DNA of 56,996 bases from Sphingobacterium allocomposti (GTDB lineage: Bacteria; Bacteroidota; Bacteroidia; Sphingobacteriales; Sphingobacteriaceae): positions 1 to 56,996 of the forward strand of contig NZ_VNHX01000029.1 in NCBI RefSeq assembly GCF_008124885.1, given 5' to 3'. Below the pieces are notes generated by a model. The model did no database searches and was not told where the DNA came from. It saw only the letters and a program-made list of their open reading frames with translations. Shown one piece after another: positions 9,428-18,689 of the stretch. Position 1 is the first letter of the stretch; every line of letters begins with the position of its first letter. Both the position numbers and the translations under genes were made by a program.

Positions 9428-11287
9428 ATGTTTAAAAAATATAATATTATAGTAGTAGGGGCCGGGCATGCAGGATGCGAGGCGGCCGCAGCTGCGGCAA
9501 ACCTAGGTTCATCTGTTTTATTGATCACAATGAACATGGGTGTGATTGCTCAAATGAGTTGCAACCCAGCAATAGGCGGTGTTGCCAAGGGTCAGATCGT
9601 ACGGGAGATAGATGCTATGGGCGGCTATACTGGGATTATCGCCGATAAGTCTACATTACAATTCCGTATGTTAAACCGATCCAAAGGACCGGCGATGTGG
9701 AGCCCGCGCTCGCAAAACGACCGGATGCGTTTTGCTGAAGAATGGCGCTTGACGCTGGAATCCTTATCGAACCTCGACATGTGGCAGGACACAGTAAAAG
9801 GGGTAATCGTAGAGAATGGTCAGGCAAAAGGAGTCGTCACATCCCTCGGCATCCGTATCGAGGCTGATGCAGTCATCCTCACCAATGGTACATTCTTAAA
9901 CGGGATCATCCATATCGGCGAAAAGAAAATAGGAGGGGGACGTACCGGCGAAAAGGCAGCCACCGGTTTAACCGAACAACTGGTCAGTCTGGGATTCGAA
10001 TCAGGAAGAATGAAAACGGGTACTCCGCCACGTATAGACGGCCGTTCATTAAACTACGAGCTCATGGAAGAACAGTGGGGCGATGAAAAAGCTGGCCGCT
10101 TCTCTTATACGGATGTAGATATTCCTACCGAACAGCGGTGTTGCTGGATCACCTATACGAACGATAAAGTACATGAAATTTTAAAAACGGGTTTCGATCG
10201 ATCACCGATGTTTACCGGCCGGATCAAAGGATTGGGACCACGCTATTGTCCTTCCATTGAAGATAAGATCAATCGATTCGCCGAACGTGACCGTCACCAG
10301 ATCTTCGTTGAGCCGGAAGGGTTTAAAACTGTTGAGATATATGTTAACGGATTTTCAACCTCTCTTCCAGAGGATGTTCAGCTTAAGGCCCTCCAGTTAA
10401 TTCCGGGATTCGAAAATGCGAAAATGTACCGGCCGGGCTATGCTATAGAATACGACTATTTTCCACCGATGCAATTGGATCTTACGCTTGAAACCCAGCG
10501 TGTAAAACACCTATTCTTTGCAGGACAAATCAATGGAACAACTGGATATGAAGAGGCCGCCGCACAAGGTTTCATCGCCGGAATCAACGCGCACCAACGT
10601 ATCAACGATCTGCATGAGCTAATTTTAAAAAGATCAGAATCATATATAGGTGTATTAATAGACGACCTCGTGACCAAAGGAACAGAAGAGCCTTATCGCA
10701 TGTTCACCTCCCGGGCGGAGCACCGCTTACTGCTAAGACAGGATAACGCGGATATCCGTCTTACACCGATCGCCCATAAACTCGGACTGGTCGGTGAGGA
10801 GCGCTTGCAAAAGGTAAATGAAAAGGTAGAGCATTCAGACGCTATCGTGGACTATATGCGTCATAACAGCGTAGCGGCGGATACCATGAATCCAATATTG
10901 GAAAGCGTCGGATCAAGCCCCATCAACCAAAAAACGCGGTTATTCAATTTACTAAGCCGACCTCAACTAGGAATAAATGATCTAGCGTTAGCCGACCCAG
11001 CTTTTGCCGACCTTTTAAAGAGATACAACGACGACATCATAGAACAAGCAGAAATAAAAGTGAAATACGACAGCTATTTCGAGAAAGAAATGGAAATCGT
11101 CAATAAAATGAAAAAGATGGAGGATAAGGAGATCAATCCTAACTTCGACTATAATTCCCTAACTTCGCTATCTATAGAAGCCCGGGAAAAACTTATCAAA
11201 GTTAAACCGCGGACACTCGGCCAAGCATCAAGAATATCGGGGGTGTCGCCATCCGATATAAGCGTACTTATGGTACATATGAGCTAA
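9428..11287 (+). CDS. mnmG: tRNA uridine-5-carboxymethylaminomethyl modification enzyme MnmG
   Basis: A 619-aa FAD-dependent enzyme that, with MnmE, modifies the wobble uridine (U34) of certain tRNAs. The N-terminal Rossmann motif VVGAGHAGCEAA occupies about residues 9-20, followed by the conserved SCNPAIGGVAKG near 45-56 and the second glycine-rich segment FFAGQINGTTGYEEAAAQG near 362-380. The length is normal. MnmE is not in this window. The gene (gidA) is classically close to the chromosome origin, which agrees with the parS sites directly upstream. Confidence 0.98.
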   Translation: MFKKYNIIVVGAGHAGCEAAAAAANLGSSVLLITMNMGVIAQMSCNPAIGGVAKGQIVREIDAMGGYTGIIADKSTLQFRMLNRSKGPAMWSPRSQNDRMRFAEEWRLTLESLSNLDMWQDTVKGVIVENGQAKGVVTSLGIRIEADAVILTNGTFLNGIIHIGEKKIGGGRTGEKAATGLTEQLVSLGFESGRMKTGTPPRIDGRSLNYELMEEQWGDEKAGRFSYTDVDIPTEQRCCWITYTNDKVHEILKTGFDRSPMFTGRIKGLGPRYCPSIEDKINRFAERDRHQIFVEPEGFKTVEIYVNGFSTSLPEDVQLKALQLIPGFENAKMYRPGYAIEYDYFPPMQLDLTLETQRVKHLFFAGQINGTTGYEEAAAQGFIAGINAHQRINDLHELILKRSESYIGVLIDDLVTKGTEEPYRMFTSRAEHRLLLRQDNADIRLTPIAHKLGLVGEERLQKVNEKVEHSDAIVDYMRHNSVAADTMNPILESVGSSPINQKTRLFNLLSRPQLGINDLALADPAFADLLKRYNDDIIEQAEIKVKYDSYFEKEMEIVNKMKKMEDKEINPNFDYNSLTSLSIEAREKLIKVKPRTLGQASRISGVSPSDISVLMVHMS

Positions 11288-11354
11288 CAAATTGATTATC
11301 AGTAAATTACACAAAACTCAAAATAAGGCTGTATAAAAGACTATTTTAATTTTT

Positions 11355-13055
11355 ATGACTCAATCATCCGGATTCAACCAAATGGCTTCTACGGGGCTTA
11401 AACGAGCTAGCATCCAGTATACACTATTTTTAGCCTTCGTTTTGCTGATTCTCCTGACCTGTAGCCATTGCGCCAACGTACAACGCCCATCGGGCGGTCC
11501 CAAAGACTCCCTTCCGCCGAAGTTACTCAACGAGTCTCCGGCCAATTTCAGCAGGAACTTTAAGGACAAACAGATCGTACTGACGTTCGACGAATATATA
11601 AAGCTAAATAACCACTTTAAGGAATTCAGCATCAGTCCGGATGTAGAAGATATAGTCGATTATAAAATAAGGAAGAAGAACCTTGTCATCAATCTCCCGG
11701 ATTCACTGGAAGAAAACACGACGTATACTATTAATTTCGGTAAAGGGCTGGTCGACTATAATGAGGGAAATCCAGTAGTTAATTACAACTACGTTTTTGC
11801 TACGGGCAACGAGCTGGACTCCCTTTCCATAAGCGGCAGAGTTACCAATGGCTTTACAAAGTCCTTTGACGAGAAAACCGATAAAGACGTTAAAGTATTG
11901 CTGATACCAACCCGACAGGACAGCATTTTCGGAAAACGGAAGGCTAACATATTTGTGAATGTCGACACTGCCGGGAACTTTAAGTTTAACAACCTGCGGG
12001 AAGATACCTACCGTATCTACGCCCTAAAGGAACAGAACAACGACCGGATATTCAACGGGAATGACGAATGGATAGGCTTTTTGAACGATAGCATCGTTTT
12101 AAACGACGACATCAGCGGAATACATCTGGAAATTACGAAGGCATATCCGAAAACGCACCGTACGCTCGAACGAAAAGTAGAACAGGCGGGATACGTCCTG
12201 CTGACGTTTAATAGACCACTTGTTGAACCGTCCGTAAATATTCTCCATCCGCGGGAAATAAATGACAGCAAAATTGAGCGATACAGCTTCTACAACGATA
12301 CGGCTAAAATATTCATCGAAAATGTAACGCTCGACTCTGTCAAACTAGAGCTCAGCGAAATGGGTCAGGTTATCGATACCGTTTTGATACGCACCAACAA
12401 GAACGCCAAGTACGAACGGGATATCAAACCGGTTTTAAACATCAGCAATAAGGTGGACCGTGTCCGTCATATCCGACTGAGCAGTGCAACGCCGCTGGCG
12501 TCGGTCGACAAATCAAAAATACTACTATACGAAGACTCGGTGTCAAAACGTAATTTCCAACTTCAGCAGGACAGCATAGACCGCGAACTGTATCACATAC
12601 GCTATAATTGGAGGCCCCAGCGCAACTACGAACTTGTTATACAGGAGCAGGCTATGCGCGGTCCATTTGATGACTACAACAAAGAGCTGAAGACACAGTT
12701 CACCATGGACGAAACCGATAACTATGGAAATATAAATTTCACGATTAATGGACTGGATTCGGCGAGACAGTACATTGTCGAAATGATAGACGAACAGAAG
12801 GAAAAGGTCTTCGATAGAAGAGTAATTTCTGCCAATCAAAACGTTATCAACTACAAAAACTTTCCCGGAGGAAAGTATAGTTTGCGGGTCATTTACGACG
12901 ACAACAAAAACGGAAAATGGGATCCTGCCGACGTCTACGCTCGAAAACAGGCCGAGGATATATGGTACCTGAATAAAACTTTTACCATCAGACCCAACTG
13001 GGATCAGAACGAGACCATTACACTACCTGCCGCTACTGCGGACAACACCGAGTGA
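11355..13055 (+). CDS. Ig-like domain lipoprotein
   Basis: A 566-aa predicted outer-membrane or periplasmic lipoprotein. After a hydrophobic segment (about 22-35) comes SHCANVQRPSGGPKDS; Cys39 is the likely lipidated residue by comparison with Bacteroidota homologues, although Cys36 is also near. Residues about 52-150 form an SbsA/Big_5-type Ig-like domain (PPKLLNESPANFS, IVLTFDEYIKL). The rest is beta-rich and poorly conserved. Such proteins are widespread in Bacteroidota with unknown role. ATG codons at 11355 and 11382 are both possible starts. It follows mnmG by 67 bases. Confidence 0.85.
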   Translation: MTQSSGFNQMASTGLKRASIQYTLFLAFVLLILLTCSHCANVQRPSGGPKDSLPPKLLNESPANFSRNFKDKQIVLTFDEYIKLNNHFKEFSISPDVEDIVDYKIRKKNLVINLPDSLEENTTYTINFGKGLVDYNEGNPVVNYNYVFATGNELDSLSISGRVTNGFTKSFDEKTDKDVKVLLIPTRQDSIFGKRKANIFVNVDTAGNFKFNNLREDTYRIYALKEQNNDRIFNGNDEWIGFLNDSIVLNDDISGIHLEITKAYPKTHRTLERKVEQAGYVLLTFNRPLVEPSVNILHPREINDSKIERYSFYNDTAKIFIENVTLDSVKLELSEMGQVIDTVLIRTNKNAKYERDIKPVLNISNKVDRVRHIRLSSATPLASVDKSKILLYEDSVSKRNFQLQQDSIDRELYHIRYNWRPQRNYELVIQEQAMRGPFDDYNKELKTQFTMDETDNYGNINFTINGLDSARQYIVEMIDEQKEKVFDRRVISANQNVINYKNFPGGKYSLRVIYDDNKNGKWDPADVYARKQAEDIWYLNKTFTIRPNWDQNETITLPAATADNTE

Positions 13056-13067
13056 TAATAGCTCTAT

Positions 13068-13099
13068 AATAGCAGGGCCCAAAGGCTCCTGCTGTTATT
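13068..13099. terminator. bidirectional hairpin between convergent genes
   Basis: AATAGCAGG (13068-13076) and CCTGCTGTTATT (13088-13099) form a stem around GCCCAAAGGCT. It sits between the convergent lipoprotein and carbonic-anhydrase-like genes. T runs are short, so strength is uncertain. Confidence 0.55.
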
Positions 13100-13604
13100 T
13101 AAACCAGGAGCTGTAAAGAATATAGTTGTCCGGCAATTTTTGTAACAACTGTAGTTGTTCTTCCGTTAAAGGTTTGATCTTCTTCGCAGGGACACCTGCA
13201 TAGAGGAATCCGGATTCCAACCTGCTCTCGTCCAGAACTACCGCACCGGCAGCAACAATGACATTAGACTCAATGACGGCTCTGTCCATTACAATAGCTC
13301 CCATCCCGATAAGCACATAGTCTTTCACAACGCATCCGTGTACGATGGCATTATGGCCGATGTTCACAAAATTTCCAATGTCCGTACCGTTCTTTAAATA
13401 GGTGCAATGGATAACGGCACCGTCCTGTATATTGGTGTGGCTTCCCACCTTAATATAGTTTACATCTCCTCTGACGACCGCGTTGAACCACACAGAACAA
13501 TGCTCACCGAAAACAACATCGCCGACCACCGTTGCATTATCGGCAATAAACACGCTCTCCGGTATTACGGGAGCCGTTCCCTTTACTGGTAAAATAATAC
13601 TCAT
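13095..13604 (-). CDS. gamma-carbonic-anhydrase-like hexapeptide repeat protein
   Basis: A 169-aa left-handed beta-helix protein of the YrdA/PaaY/gamma-CA family. The hexapeptide repeats run from about residue 15 to 135. The three metal-ligand histidines appear present, in AVIHC and in IGHNAIVHG, and RGDVNYIKVG and NIQDGAV are family motifs. Trimeric zinc or iron enzymes of this family hydrate CO2 in some cases, but many members have no shown activity. It lies 137 bases downstream of nadB on the same strand. Confidence 0.88.
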   Translation of the reverse strand: MSIILPVKGTAPVIPESVFIADNATVVGDVVFGEHCSVWFNAVVRGDVNYIKVGSHTNIQDGAVIHCTYLKNGTDIGNFVNIGHNAIVHGCVVKDYVLIGMGAIVMDRAVIESNVIVAAGAVVLDESRLESGFLYAGVPAKKIKPLTEEQLQLLQKLPDNYILYSSWFK

Positions 13605-13741
13605 AAATCTTTTAATATATGCTATTAAGCATAAAACCGCCGTTCCTATACTAACGTTTCATTTCTCTTATACGCTTTCAGCCGCGTCAACAAAAACGGC
13701 TCCTATCGCTGCTATGCACATGTCGGCGGTGCCGCGATAAA

Positions 13742-15334
13742 CTATAGAACAGTATCCTGTAAAGAAGCTGACTTATCTGGATAATCCGTCGTGTAATGCA
13801 ATCCCCGGCTCTCCTTACGTTGCATAGCGGACTTCACAATGAGGTAAGCGACCTGAATAACGTTCCTTAGCTCGCACAGCTTTACCGACAATTTCGTATT
13901 TCTATAAAATTCTTCTGTTTCCTCATAAAGAAAACCAAGCCGACGGATGGCACGATCCAACCTAAAGTCCGAACGTACAATGCCCACATAATCGCTCATC
14001 AGCTTTTGCGTTTCTTTCAGGTTGTGCGTCACCAATATCTCTTCGTTAAGCAGCTGAACCTTAGACTCATCCCAATCGGGTATGTCGTCAGCGTGTACAA
14101 TAGATCCAAACACAGCCTTTGCGTCTTCAAAAATACGGTGAGCGTAAACTACAGCCTCGAGTAACGAATTAGAAGCCAATCTATTCGCACCATGTAAGCC
14201 GGTGGATGAACATTCGCCGCAGGCATACAGGTTCTGAATTGAAGTCCTCCCAACCTCATCTACCATAATCCCCCCACACAGATAATGAGCCGCCGGTGTA
14301 ACCGGAATATAATCCTTTGTCATGTCCAGGCCTATGGATAGGCACTTCTCATATATGTTAGGAAAGTGAGCTATAATGTCAGACTTCTTCCTATGTGTAA
14401 TATCTAAATAGACGAACTCCAGTCCCGATTTTTTCATCTCGTTGTCTATGGCCCTTGCCACGATATCCCGTGACGCCAGATCGCCCCTTGTATCGTACTC
14501 TTCCATAAACGACTCGCCATTTACACGTCTTAACACGCCCCCGAAACCCCGCACCGCTTCGGAAATGAGGAATGCCGGAGAATCGGTGGGGTTGTATAGC
14601 GCCGTGGGGTGAAACTGTATAAACTCCATGTTCCTAACTTTACCTTTAGCACGGTATACCATCGCTATACCATCTCCAGTTGCTATAGTCGGGTTTGTCG
14701 TGCTGGCATAAACATGTCCGGCCCCGCCTGAAGCCATTAATGTTACGCGGCTCAGGAACGTCTCTATCTTGTTCGTCCGCGTGTCGAGTGCATAAATACC
14801 ATAACATTTAATATCCGGAGTAGACTTGTCCACATGTACCCCCTGATGGTGCTGTGTAATCAGATCTATAGCAAAATAATGCGTTAATATTTCTATGTTC
14901 GGGTGTGCGTGGACCTGCTCTAGCAAAGCTCGCTCTATCTCGTAGCCCGTAATGTCCTTATAGTGCAAAATGCGGTGCTTGGAATGTCCGCCTTCGCGCG
15001 CAAGGTCATAATGCTCATCGTCGACTTTGTCAAAATTGGTACCGTAGTCTATAAGTTCCCGAATACGCTCCGGCGCTTCTTTCACAACGTTTTCCACAAT
15101 TTGTGGATGGCATAAACCATCTCCAGCAACCTCAGTATCAGCAATATGCTTATCAAAGCTATCCGACTTATCCACAACAGCTGCCACGCCACCCTGTGCA
15201 TACTTCGTATTGGACTCATCCTCATTGGACTTAGTGAGTATCAATACGTTACCTAGCTTTGCTGCTTTCAGGGCAAAACTCAAACCGGAAATACCAGACC
15301 CAATAACTAAAAAATCTACCTTTCTATGTGCCAT
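13742..15334 (-). CDS. nadB: L-aspartate oxidase
   Basis: A 530-aa FAD enzyme that oxidises L-aspartate to iminoaspartate, the first step of de novo NAD synthesis; NadA uses the product. The FAD-binding motif VIGSGISGLSFALKAA lies at about residues 10-25, with NTKYAQGGVAAV, REGGHSKHRILH, EFIQFHPTALY and GECSSTGLHGANRLASNS following in the usual order. It diverges from nadA across a 488-bp gap. Its first 500 coding bases contain several DnaA-box-like words, including an exact TTATCCACA at 15168-15176. Confidence 0.97.
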   Translation of the reverse strand: MAHRKVDFLVIGSGISGLSFALKAAKLGNVLILTKSNEDESNTKYAQGGVAAVVDKSDSFDKHIADTEVAGDGLCHPQIVENVVKEAPERIRELIDYGTNFDKVDDEHYDLAREGGHSKHRILHYKDITGYEIERALLEQVHAHPNIEILTHYFAIDLITQHHQGVHVDKSTPDIKCYGIYALDTRTNKIETFLSRVTLMASGGAGHVYASTTNPTIATGDGIAMVYRAKGKVRNMEFIQFHPTALYNPTDSPAFLISEAVRGFGGVLRRVNGESFMEEYDTRGDLASRDIVARAIDNEMKKSGLEFVYLDITHRKKSDIIAHFPNIYEKCLSIGLDMTKDYIPVTPAAHYLCGGIMVDEVGRTSIQNLYACGECSSTGLHGANRLASNSLLEAVVYAHRIFEDAKAVFGSIVHADDIPDWDESKVQLLNEEILVTHNLKETQKLMSDYVGIVRSDFRLDRAIRRLGFLYEETEEFYRNTKLSVKLCELRNVIQVAYLIVKSAMQRKESRGLHYTTDYPDKSASLQDTVL

Positions 15335-15769
15335 AATGTGAACTCGGGTTCGCTATATCTAATAATGGAGTGAACAAATTAACAAAATATGTGGAAAACC
15401 TGTATAAAAACCGTGAAGTAAAATTGAAAACTTTATTTATTTCCACCGGCGGTTTTAAATTCCCACAATTCCACGTGAAAAATTAAGAGAAAATGAACCC
15501 TATATTAACAAAATGTAAACAGTAAAAATTCAACAGAAAAATATGGAAAAAGAAAAGCCTTTTAAAACACCTCTTTGTAAATCAACGCATAAGCACGTGG
15601 AAAATGTGTATAACCTGTGGAAAACAGATTAAAAATCACTTTTCCAAAAATAAAAGATCCGGATTTTCCCCATTTTCCACACACTAATAAACAACAAGAT
15701 TCTTTTCTTAAAAAAACATTATCATTTATTGGAAAAAGGGAATGTGGATTCCGTTTCATTTTCTTTGTT

Positions 15770-15777
15770 TACTTTTG
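15770..15777 (+). promoter_or_regulatory. candidate nadA -7 promoter box
   Basis: TACTTTTG fits TAnnTTTG and lies 45 bases before the nadA ATG. No TTG stands at the normal -33 spacing. Confidence 0.4.
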
Positions 15778-15791
15778 TGTAGTCATGTAGT

Positions 15792-15805
15792 CTTACACGT
15801 GAAAC
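15792..15805 (+). promoter_or_regulatory. weak parS-like site upstream of nadA
   Basis: CTTACACGTGAAAC matches the parS core at 12 of 14 positions, with the right half and the CACGTG centre intact. It lies 17 bases before the nadA start and at the edge of the putative origin. ParB binding here is possible but not assured. Confidence 0.4.
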
Positions 15806-15822
15806 ATATATTGAGAAGATAG

Positions 15823-16821
15823 ATGAATACGACATTTGAAAAAGATCTGGAAGCAAAAGGGTATATCGATGAGCCCATCGATCCTACACTTGATTTAGTA
15901 GCTGAAATCCAGCGACTTAAGAAGGAAAAAAATGCTGTTCTTTTGGCTCACTATTATCAAAATGCTGAAATTCAGGATATTGCAGATTATATAGGTGATA
16001 GTTTAGGTCTGTCACAGCAGGCTGCCAAAACCGACGCCGACATGATCGTATTCGCCGGTGTGCACTTTATGGCTGAAACGGCGAAAATATTGTCGCCATC
16101 TAAAAAGGTTCTGCTTCCTGACCTGAAGGCGGGCTGTTCGCTTTCCGACAGTTGTCCTCCCCATCTATTTGCCCGTTTCAAAGAACAATATCCGGATCAT
16201 CTTGTAATAACTTACGTAAATTGTACTGCCGAATTGAAGGCTTTGTCAGATATTGTCTGCACATCGAGTAATGCGGTACAGATCGTCGAAAGTCTGCCGA
16301 AGGATCAAAAAATCATATTCGGGCCCGATAAAAACCTGGGTGACTACGTAAAGAAGAAAACCGGACGTGATCTTGTCCTGTGGAATGGAGCCTGTATGGT
16401 ACATGAGATCTTCTCCCACGATAAGATAGCTGATCTTCGCAACCAGTTTCCAAAAGCCAAGTTTATAGCGCATCCGGAATGCGAGGACCATATTCTGGCA
16501 CAGGCCGATTATGTTGGTTCTACATCGGGAATGCTCAAGTTTACGATAGAAGACGATGCAGCCCAATATATTGTTGCTACAGAGTCGGGGATATTGCATC
16601 AGATGCAGAAGGCAAGTCCGTCTAAGACATTTATCCCGGCGCCGCCCAATAATGTCTGCGCCTGCAACGACTGTCCACATATGAAACTCAATACACTTGA
16701 GAAGCTTTACAACTGTCTGTATTACGAACTTCCGGAAGTAGATCTGCCGGCGGACGTCATTCAACGGGCCAGAAAACCGATAGAACGTATGTTGGAAATT
16801 TCCGAGCGTTTCGGATTATAG
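15823..16821 (+). CDS. nadA: quinolinate synthase A
   Basis: A 332-aa [4Fe-4S] enzyme that condenses iminoaspartate with dihydroxyacetone phosphate to quinolinate. Three cysteines in the expected places can hold the cluster: YVNCTAE near 130, WNGACMVHE near 190 and CACNDCPHM near 285. Other motifs are LLAHYYQNAEIQDIADYIGDS near 40-60 and GPDKNLGDYV near 168. It forms a divergent pair with nadB; nadC is not in the window. Confidence 0.97.
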   Translation: MNTTFEKDLEAKGYIDEPIDPTLDLVAEIQRLKKEKNAVLLAHYYQNAEIQDIADYIGDSLGLSQQAAKTDADMIVFAGVHFMAETAKILSPSKKVLLPDLKAGCSLSDSCPPHLFARFKEQYPDHLVITYVNCTAELKALSDIVCTSSNAVQIVESLPKDQKIIFGPDKNLGDYVKKKTGRDLVLWNGACMVHEIFSHDKIADLRNQFPKAKFIAHPECEDHILAQADYVGSTSGMLKFTIEDDAAQYIVATESGILHQMQKASPSKTFIPAPPNNVCACNDCPHMKLNTLEKLYNCLYYELPEVDLPADVIQRARKPIERMLEISERFGL

Positions 16822-16883
16822 TTTATTTTTATGCATCGGGCGAAATGACGTTCTGATGGGATATTAACCTTAGGTAAAAAGAC

Positions 16884-17942
16884 ATGTTTGATAACAAAGA
16901 CAAAACGGATATCAGCGAGCTAGGAGAATTTGGACTTATATCGTATCTGACCAACGCCGTGGAAATTAAAGAAGCCTCTACGGTAAAAGGTATTGGCGAT
17001 GATGCAGCTGTACTGGACTTTTCGGAAAAGGCCACACTGGTCTCGACGGACCTGCTTCTAGAAGGCATACATTTTGATCTCCGTTATGTGCCGCTGAAAC
17101 ATCTGGGATATAAAGCTGTTCAGGTAAACTTAAGCGATATCTACGCGATGAACGGTATAGCGTCGCAGATTACATTTTCTATCGGTCTGTCTTCCAAGTT
17201 TCCCCTAGAGGCTGTCGAGGAGATTTACGAAGGTGCATTGATAGCGTGTAAAAAATATAACGTAGATCTGGTAGGGGGAGATACATCTGCTTCTGTACAA
17301 GGGCTGGTTATTTCCGTAACCAGCATCGGTACCGGAGAGAAGGACCAGGTTGTTTATCGTTCCGGCGCAAAGGAAGGCGATCTTCTTTGTGTGAGCGGTG
17401 ATCTCGGCGGCGCGTACGTGGGATTGCAACTGCTGGAGCGGGAGAAGCAGATATTCCTCGAAAACCCTAATATACAGCCAGATCTGGAGGGAAAGGATTA
17501 CATTGTTGAGCGACAGCTCAAGCCCGAGGCCCGTAGAGATGTTATCGAGTTATTCCGGACCTACGGTATCCGTCCCAGTGCGATGATCGATGTTTCCGAT
17601 GGTCTAGCTTCGGAAATACTGCACATATGTAAAGCTTCTAAAGTAGGTTGTAAGCTTTATGAAGAAAAGATACCGATCGATCCGATGACATATGAAACTG
17701 CGCGTGAGTTTGGACTCGATCCTACAGTCTGTGCACTAAGTGGAGGAGAAGATTACGAATTGCTGTTTACAATTCCGCAAAGCCAATATGATCAGGTGAA
17801 AAACCAGATGGACATCAGCATAATAGGATATATCACCGAGGAATCCGCGGGCTGCGAGATGATTTCCAAATCTGGACACGTTCATAGTATTAAAGCGCAG
17901 GGTTGGAATGCTTTTGCTTCCCCTGATCCGGAGAGTGAATAG
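16884..17942 (+). CDS. thiL: thiamine-monophosphate kinase
   Basis: A 352-aa PurM-like ATPase that phosphorylates thiamine monophosphate to thiamine diphosphate. Conserved segments are GIGDDAAVLDF near 33-44 (Mg/ATP binding), STDLLLEGIHFDL near 54-66, NLSDIYAMNG, VGGDTSAS near 131-138, and MIDVSDGLASEI near 234-245. It is 62 bases downstream of nadA on the same strand and may be cotranscribed with it. A long gene-poor region follows. Confidence 0.95.
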   Translation: MFDNKDKTDISELGEFGLISYLTNAVEIKEASTVKGIGDDAAVLDFSEKATLVSTDLLLEGIHFDLRYVPLKHLGYKAVQVNLSDIYAMNGIASQITFSIGLSSKFPLEAVEEIYEGALIACKKYNVDLVGGDTSASVQGLVISVTSIGTGEKDQVVYRSGAKEGDLLCVSGDLGGAYVGLQLLEREKQIFLENPNIQPDLEGKDYIVERQLKPEARRDVIELFRTYGIRPSAMIDVSDGLASEILHICKASKVGCKLYEEKIPIDPMTYETAREFGLDPTVCALSGGEDYELLFTIPQSQYDQVKNQMDISIIGYITEESAGCEMISKSGHVHSIKAQGWNAFASPDPESE

Positions 17943-18162
17943 TGTATATGGCGCCCGAACCTTTAGAGATCGCCGTCGCGGTAGGCGACGTTTAGGAGAA
18001 CTAAAGCGTGTGGCTGTAGGGATCCGGAGTCACATTAACGTGAATTACCGGTCCGACGCCTAGGTTTTTGAAAGAGCCGGATACTTCTCCTATTTGGTTA
18101 TTTTAACCCAATAATACGTGAAATATAGTGAGTTTTTGGTCCGAAGAAATCTCAAACCGAAA

Positions 18163-18259
18163 TGACCACGGTCATTTATCCAACTCAAAGTTTGTTTTTG
18201 TAAAGTGACCGCGGTCGTTTTTAAAAATGAACGTTCCGTTTTTTATTTGACCACGGTCA
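18163..18259. repeat. three helically phased TGACC-CGGTCA palindromes
   Basis: TGACCACGGTCA at 18163-18174, TGACCGCGGTCG at 18206-18217 and TGACCACGGTCA at 18248-18259. The start-to-start spacing is 43 and 42 bp, about four helical turns, so all three would face the same side of the DNA. Each is flanked by A/T-rich sequence (TTT follows each). This looks like an operator array for a dimeric regulator; the regulator and target gene are unknown. Confidence 0.8.
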
Positions 18260-18308
18260 TTTTTCGGGTATATAAGCAAAAAAGCCGGCATCTGGAGATG
18301 ACGGCCAC

Positions 18309-18557
18309 GTGGTTAAACCAGCAAAGAATGATGATTTCATCTTGCTGAACTTAGATCGTCATGACCTTCGCTGGGCGGAGTGCCCTCTGGGAGTACCAAA
18401 TCTGCGGTGTATGGGTTACAGAGATTTCTTCGGCCGTATCGCTGCCGGTGCTGCCCAAAGGACAGGCGTAAAACTTCCCTGCCGCTATGGGATCCTTTTG
18501 AACTTCGGGGTTGATGCGTATTTTAATTTAAACATTTTTCTAATATTTTATAGTTAA
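18309..18557 (+). CDS. putative small ORF after the palindrome array
   Basis: An 82-codon ORF starting with GTG about 50 bases after the third palindrome. The product (for instance CRYGILLNFGVDAYF) has no motif that I recognise, and codon choice does not clearly favour coding. It is listed only because of its position behind the palindromes. Confidence 0.15.
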   Translation: MVKPAKNDDFILLNLDRHDLRWAECPLGVPNLRCMGYRDFFGRIAAGAAQRTGVKLPCRYGILLNFGVDAYFNLNIFLIFYS

Positions 18558-18689
18558 CATTGTTGACTGACATTGGTCTTTTTGTCTCATGGCGTCCTAT
18601 ATTTCGAGGTGTCTTCCGATGACTGTACGCCGGTCTGCCATCCTCTTTGGAGTAGCGGATCCGGCAAACATACGCTGTCTTTTCGAAAG

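Larger units (their letters stand above)
14826..15822. other. candidate chromosomal replication origin (oriC)
   Basis: The 488-bp AT-rich gap between nadB and nadA, together with the 5' part of nadB, is dense in DnaA-box-like 9-mers. Seen are TTATCCACA at 15168-15176 (exact), TGTGTATAA at 15605-15613 (complement fits TTATNCACA), TTTTCCACA or its complement at 15090-15098, 15390-15398, 15616-15624 and 15673-15681, TTGTCCACA at 14826-14834, and weaker forms at 15102-15110, 15596-15604 and 15743-15751. A-rich tracts (about 15481-15560) could serve as an unwinding element. A parS-like word lies at 15792-15805, and the clear parS pair is 6 kb away. Most genes to the right are on plus and most to the left on minus. 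No long ORF of conviction lies in the gap. Confidence 0.65.

Noticed and set aside
18163..18259. Palindrome triplet as a CRISPR array
   Set aside because: Repeats are only 12-16 bp, palindromic, with just two AT-rich spacers and no cas genes.
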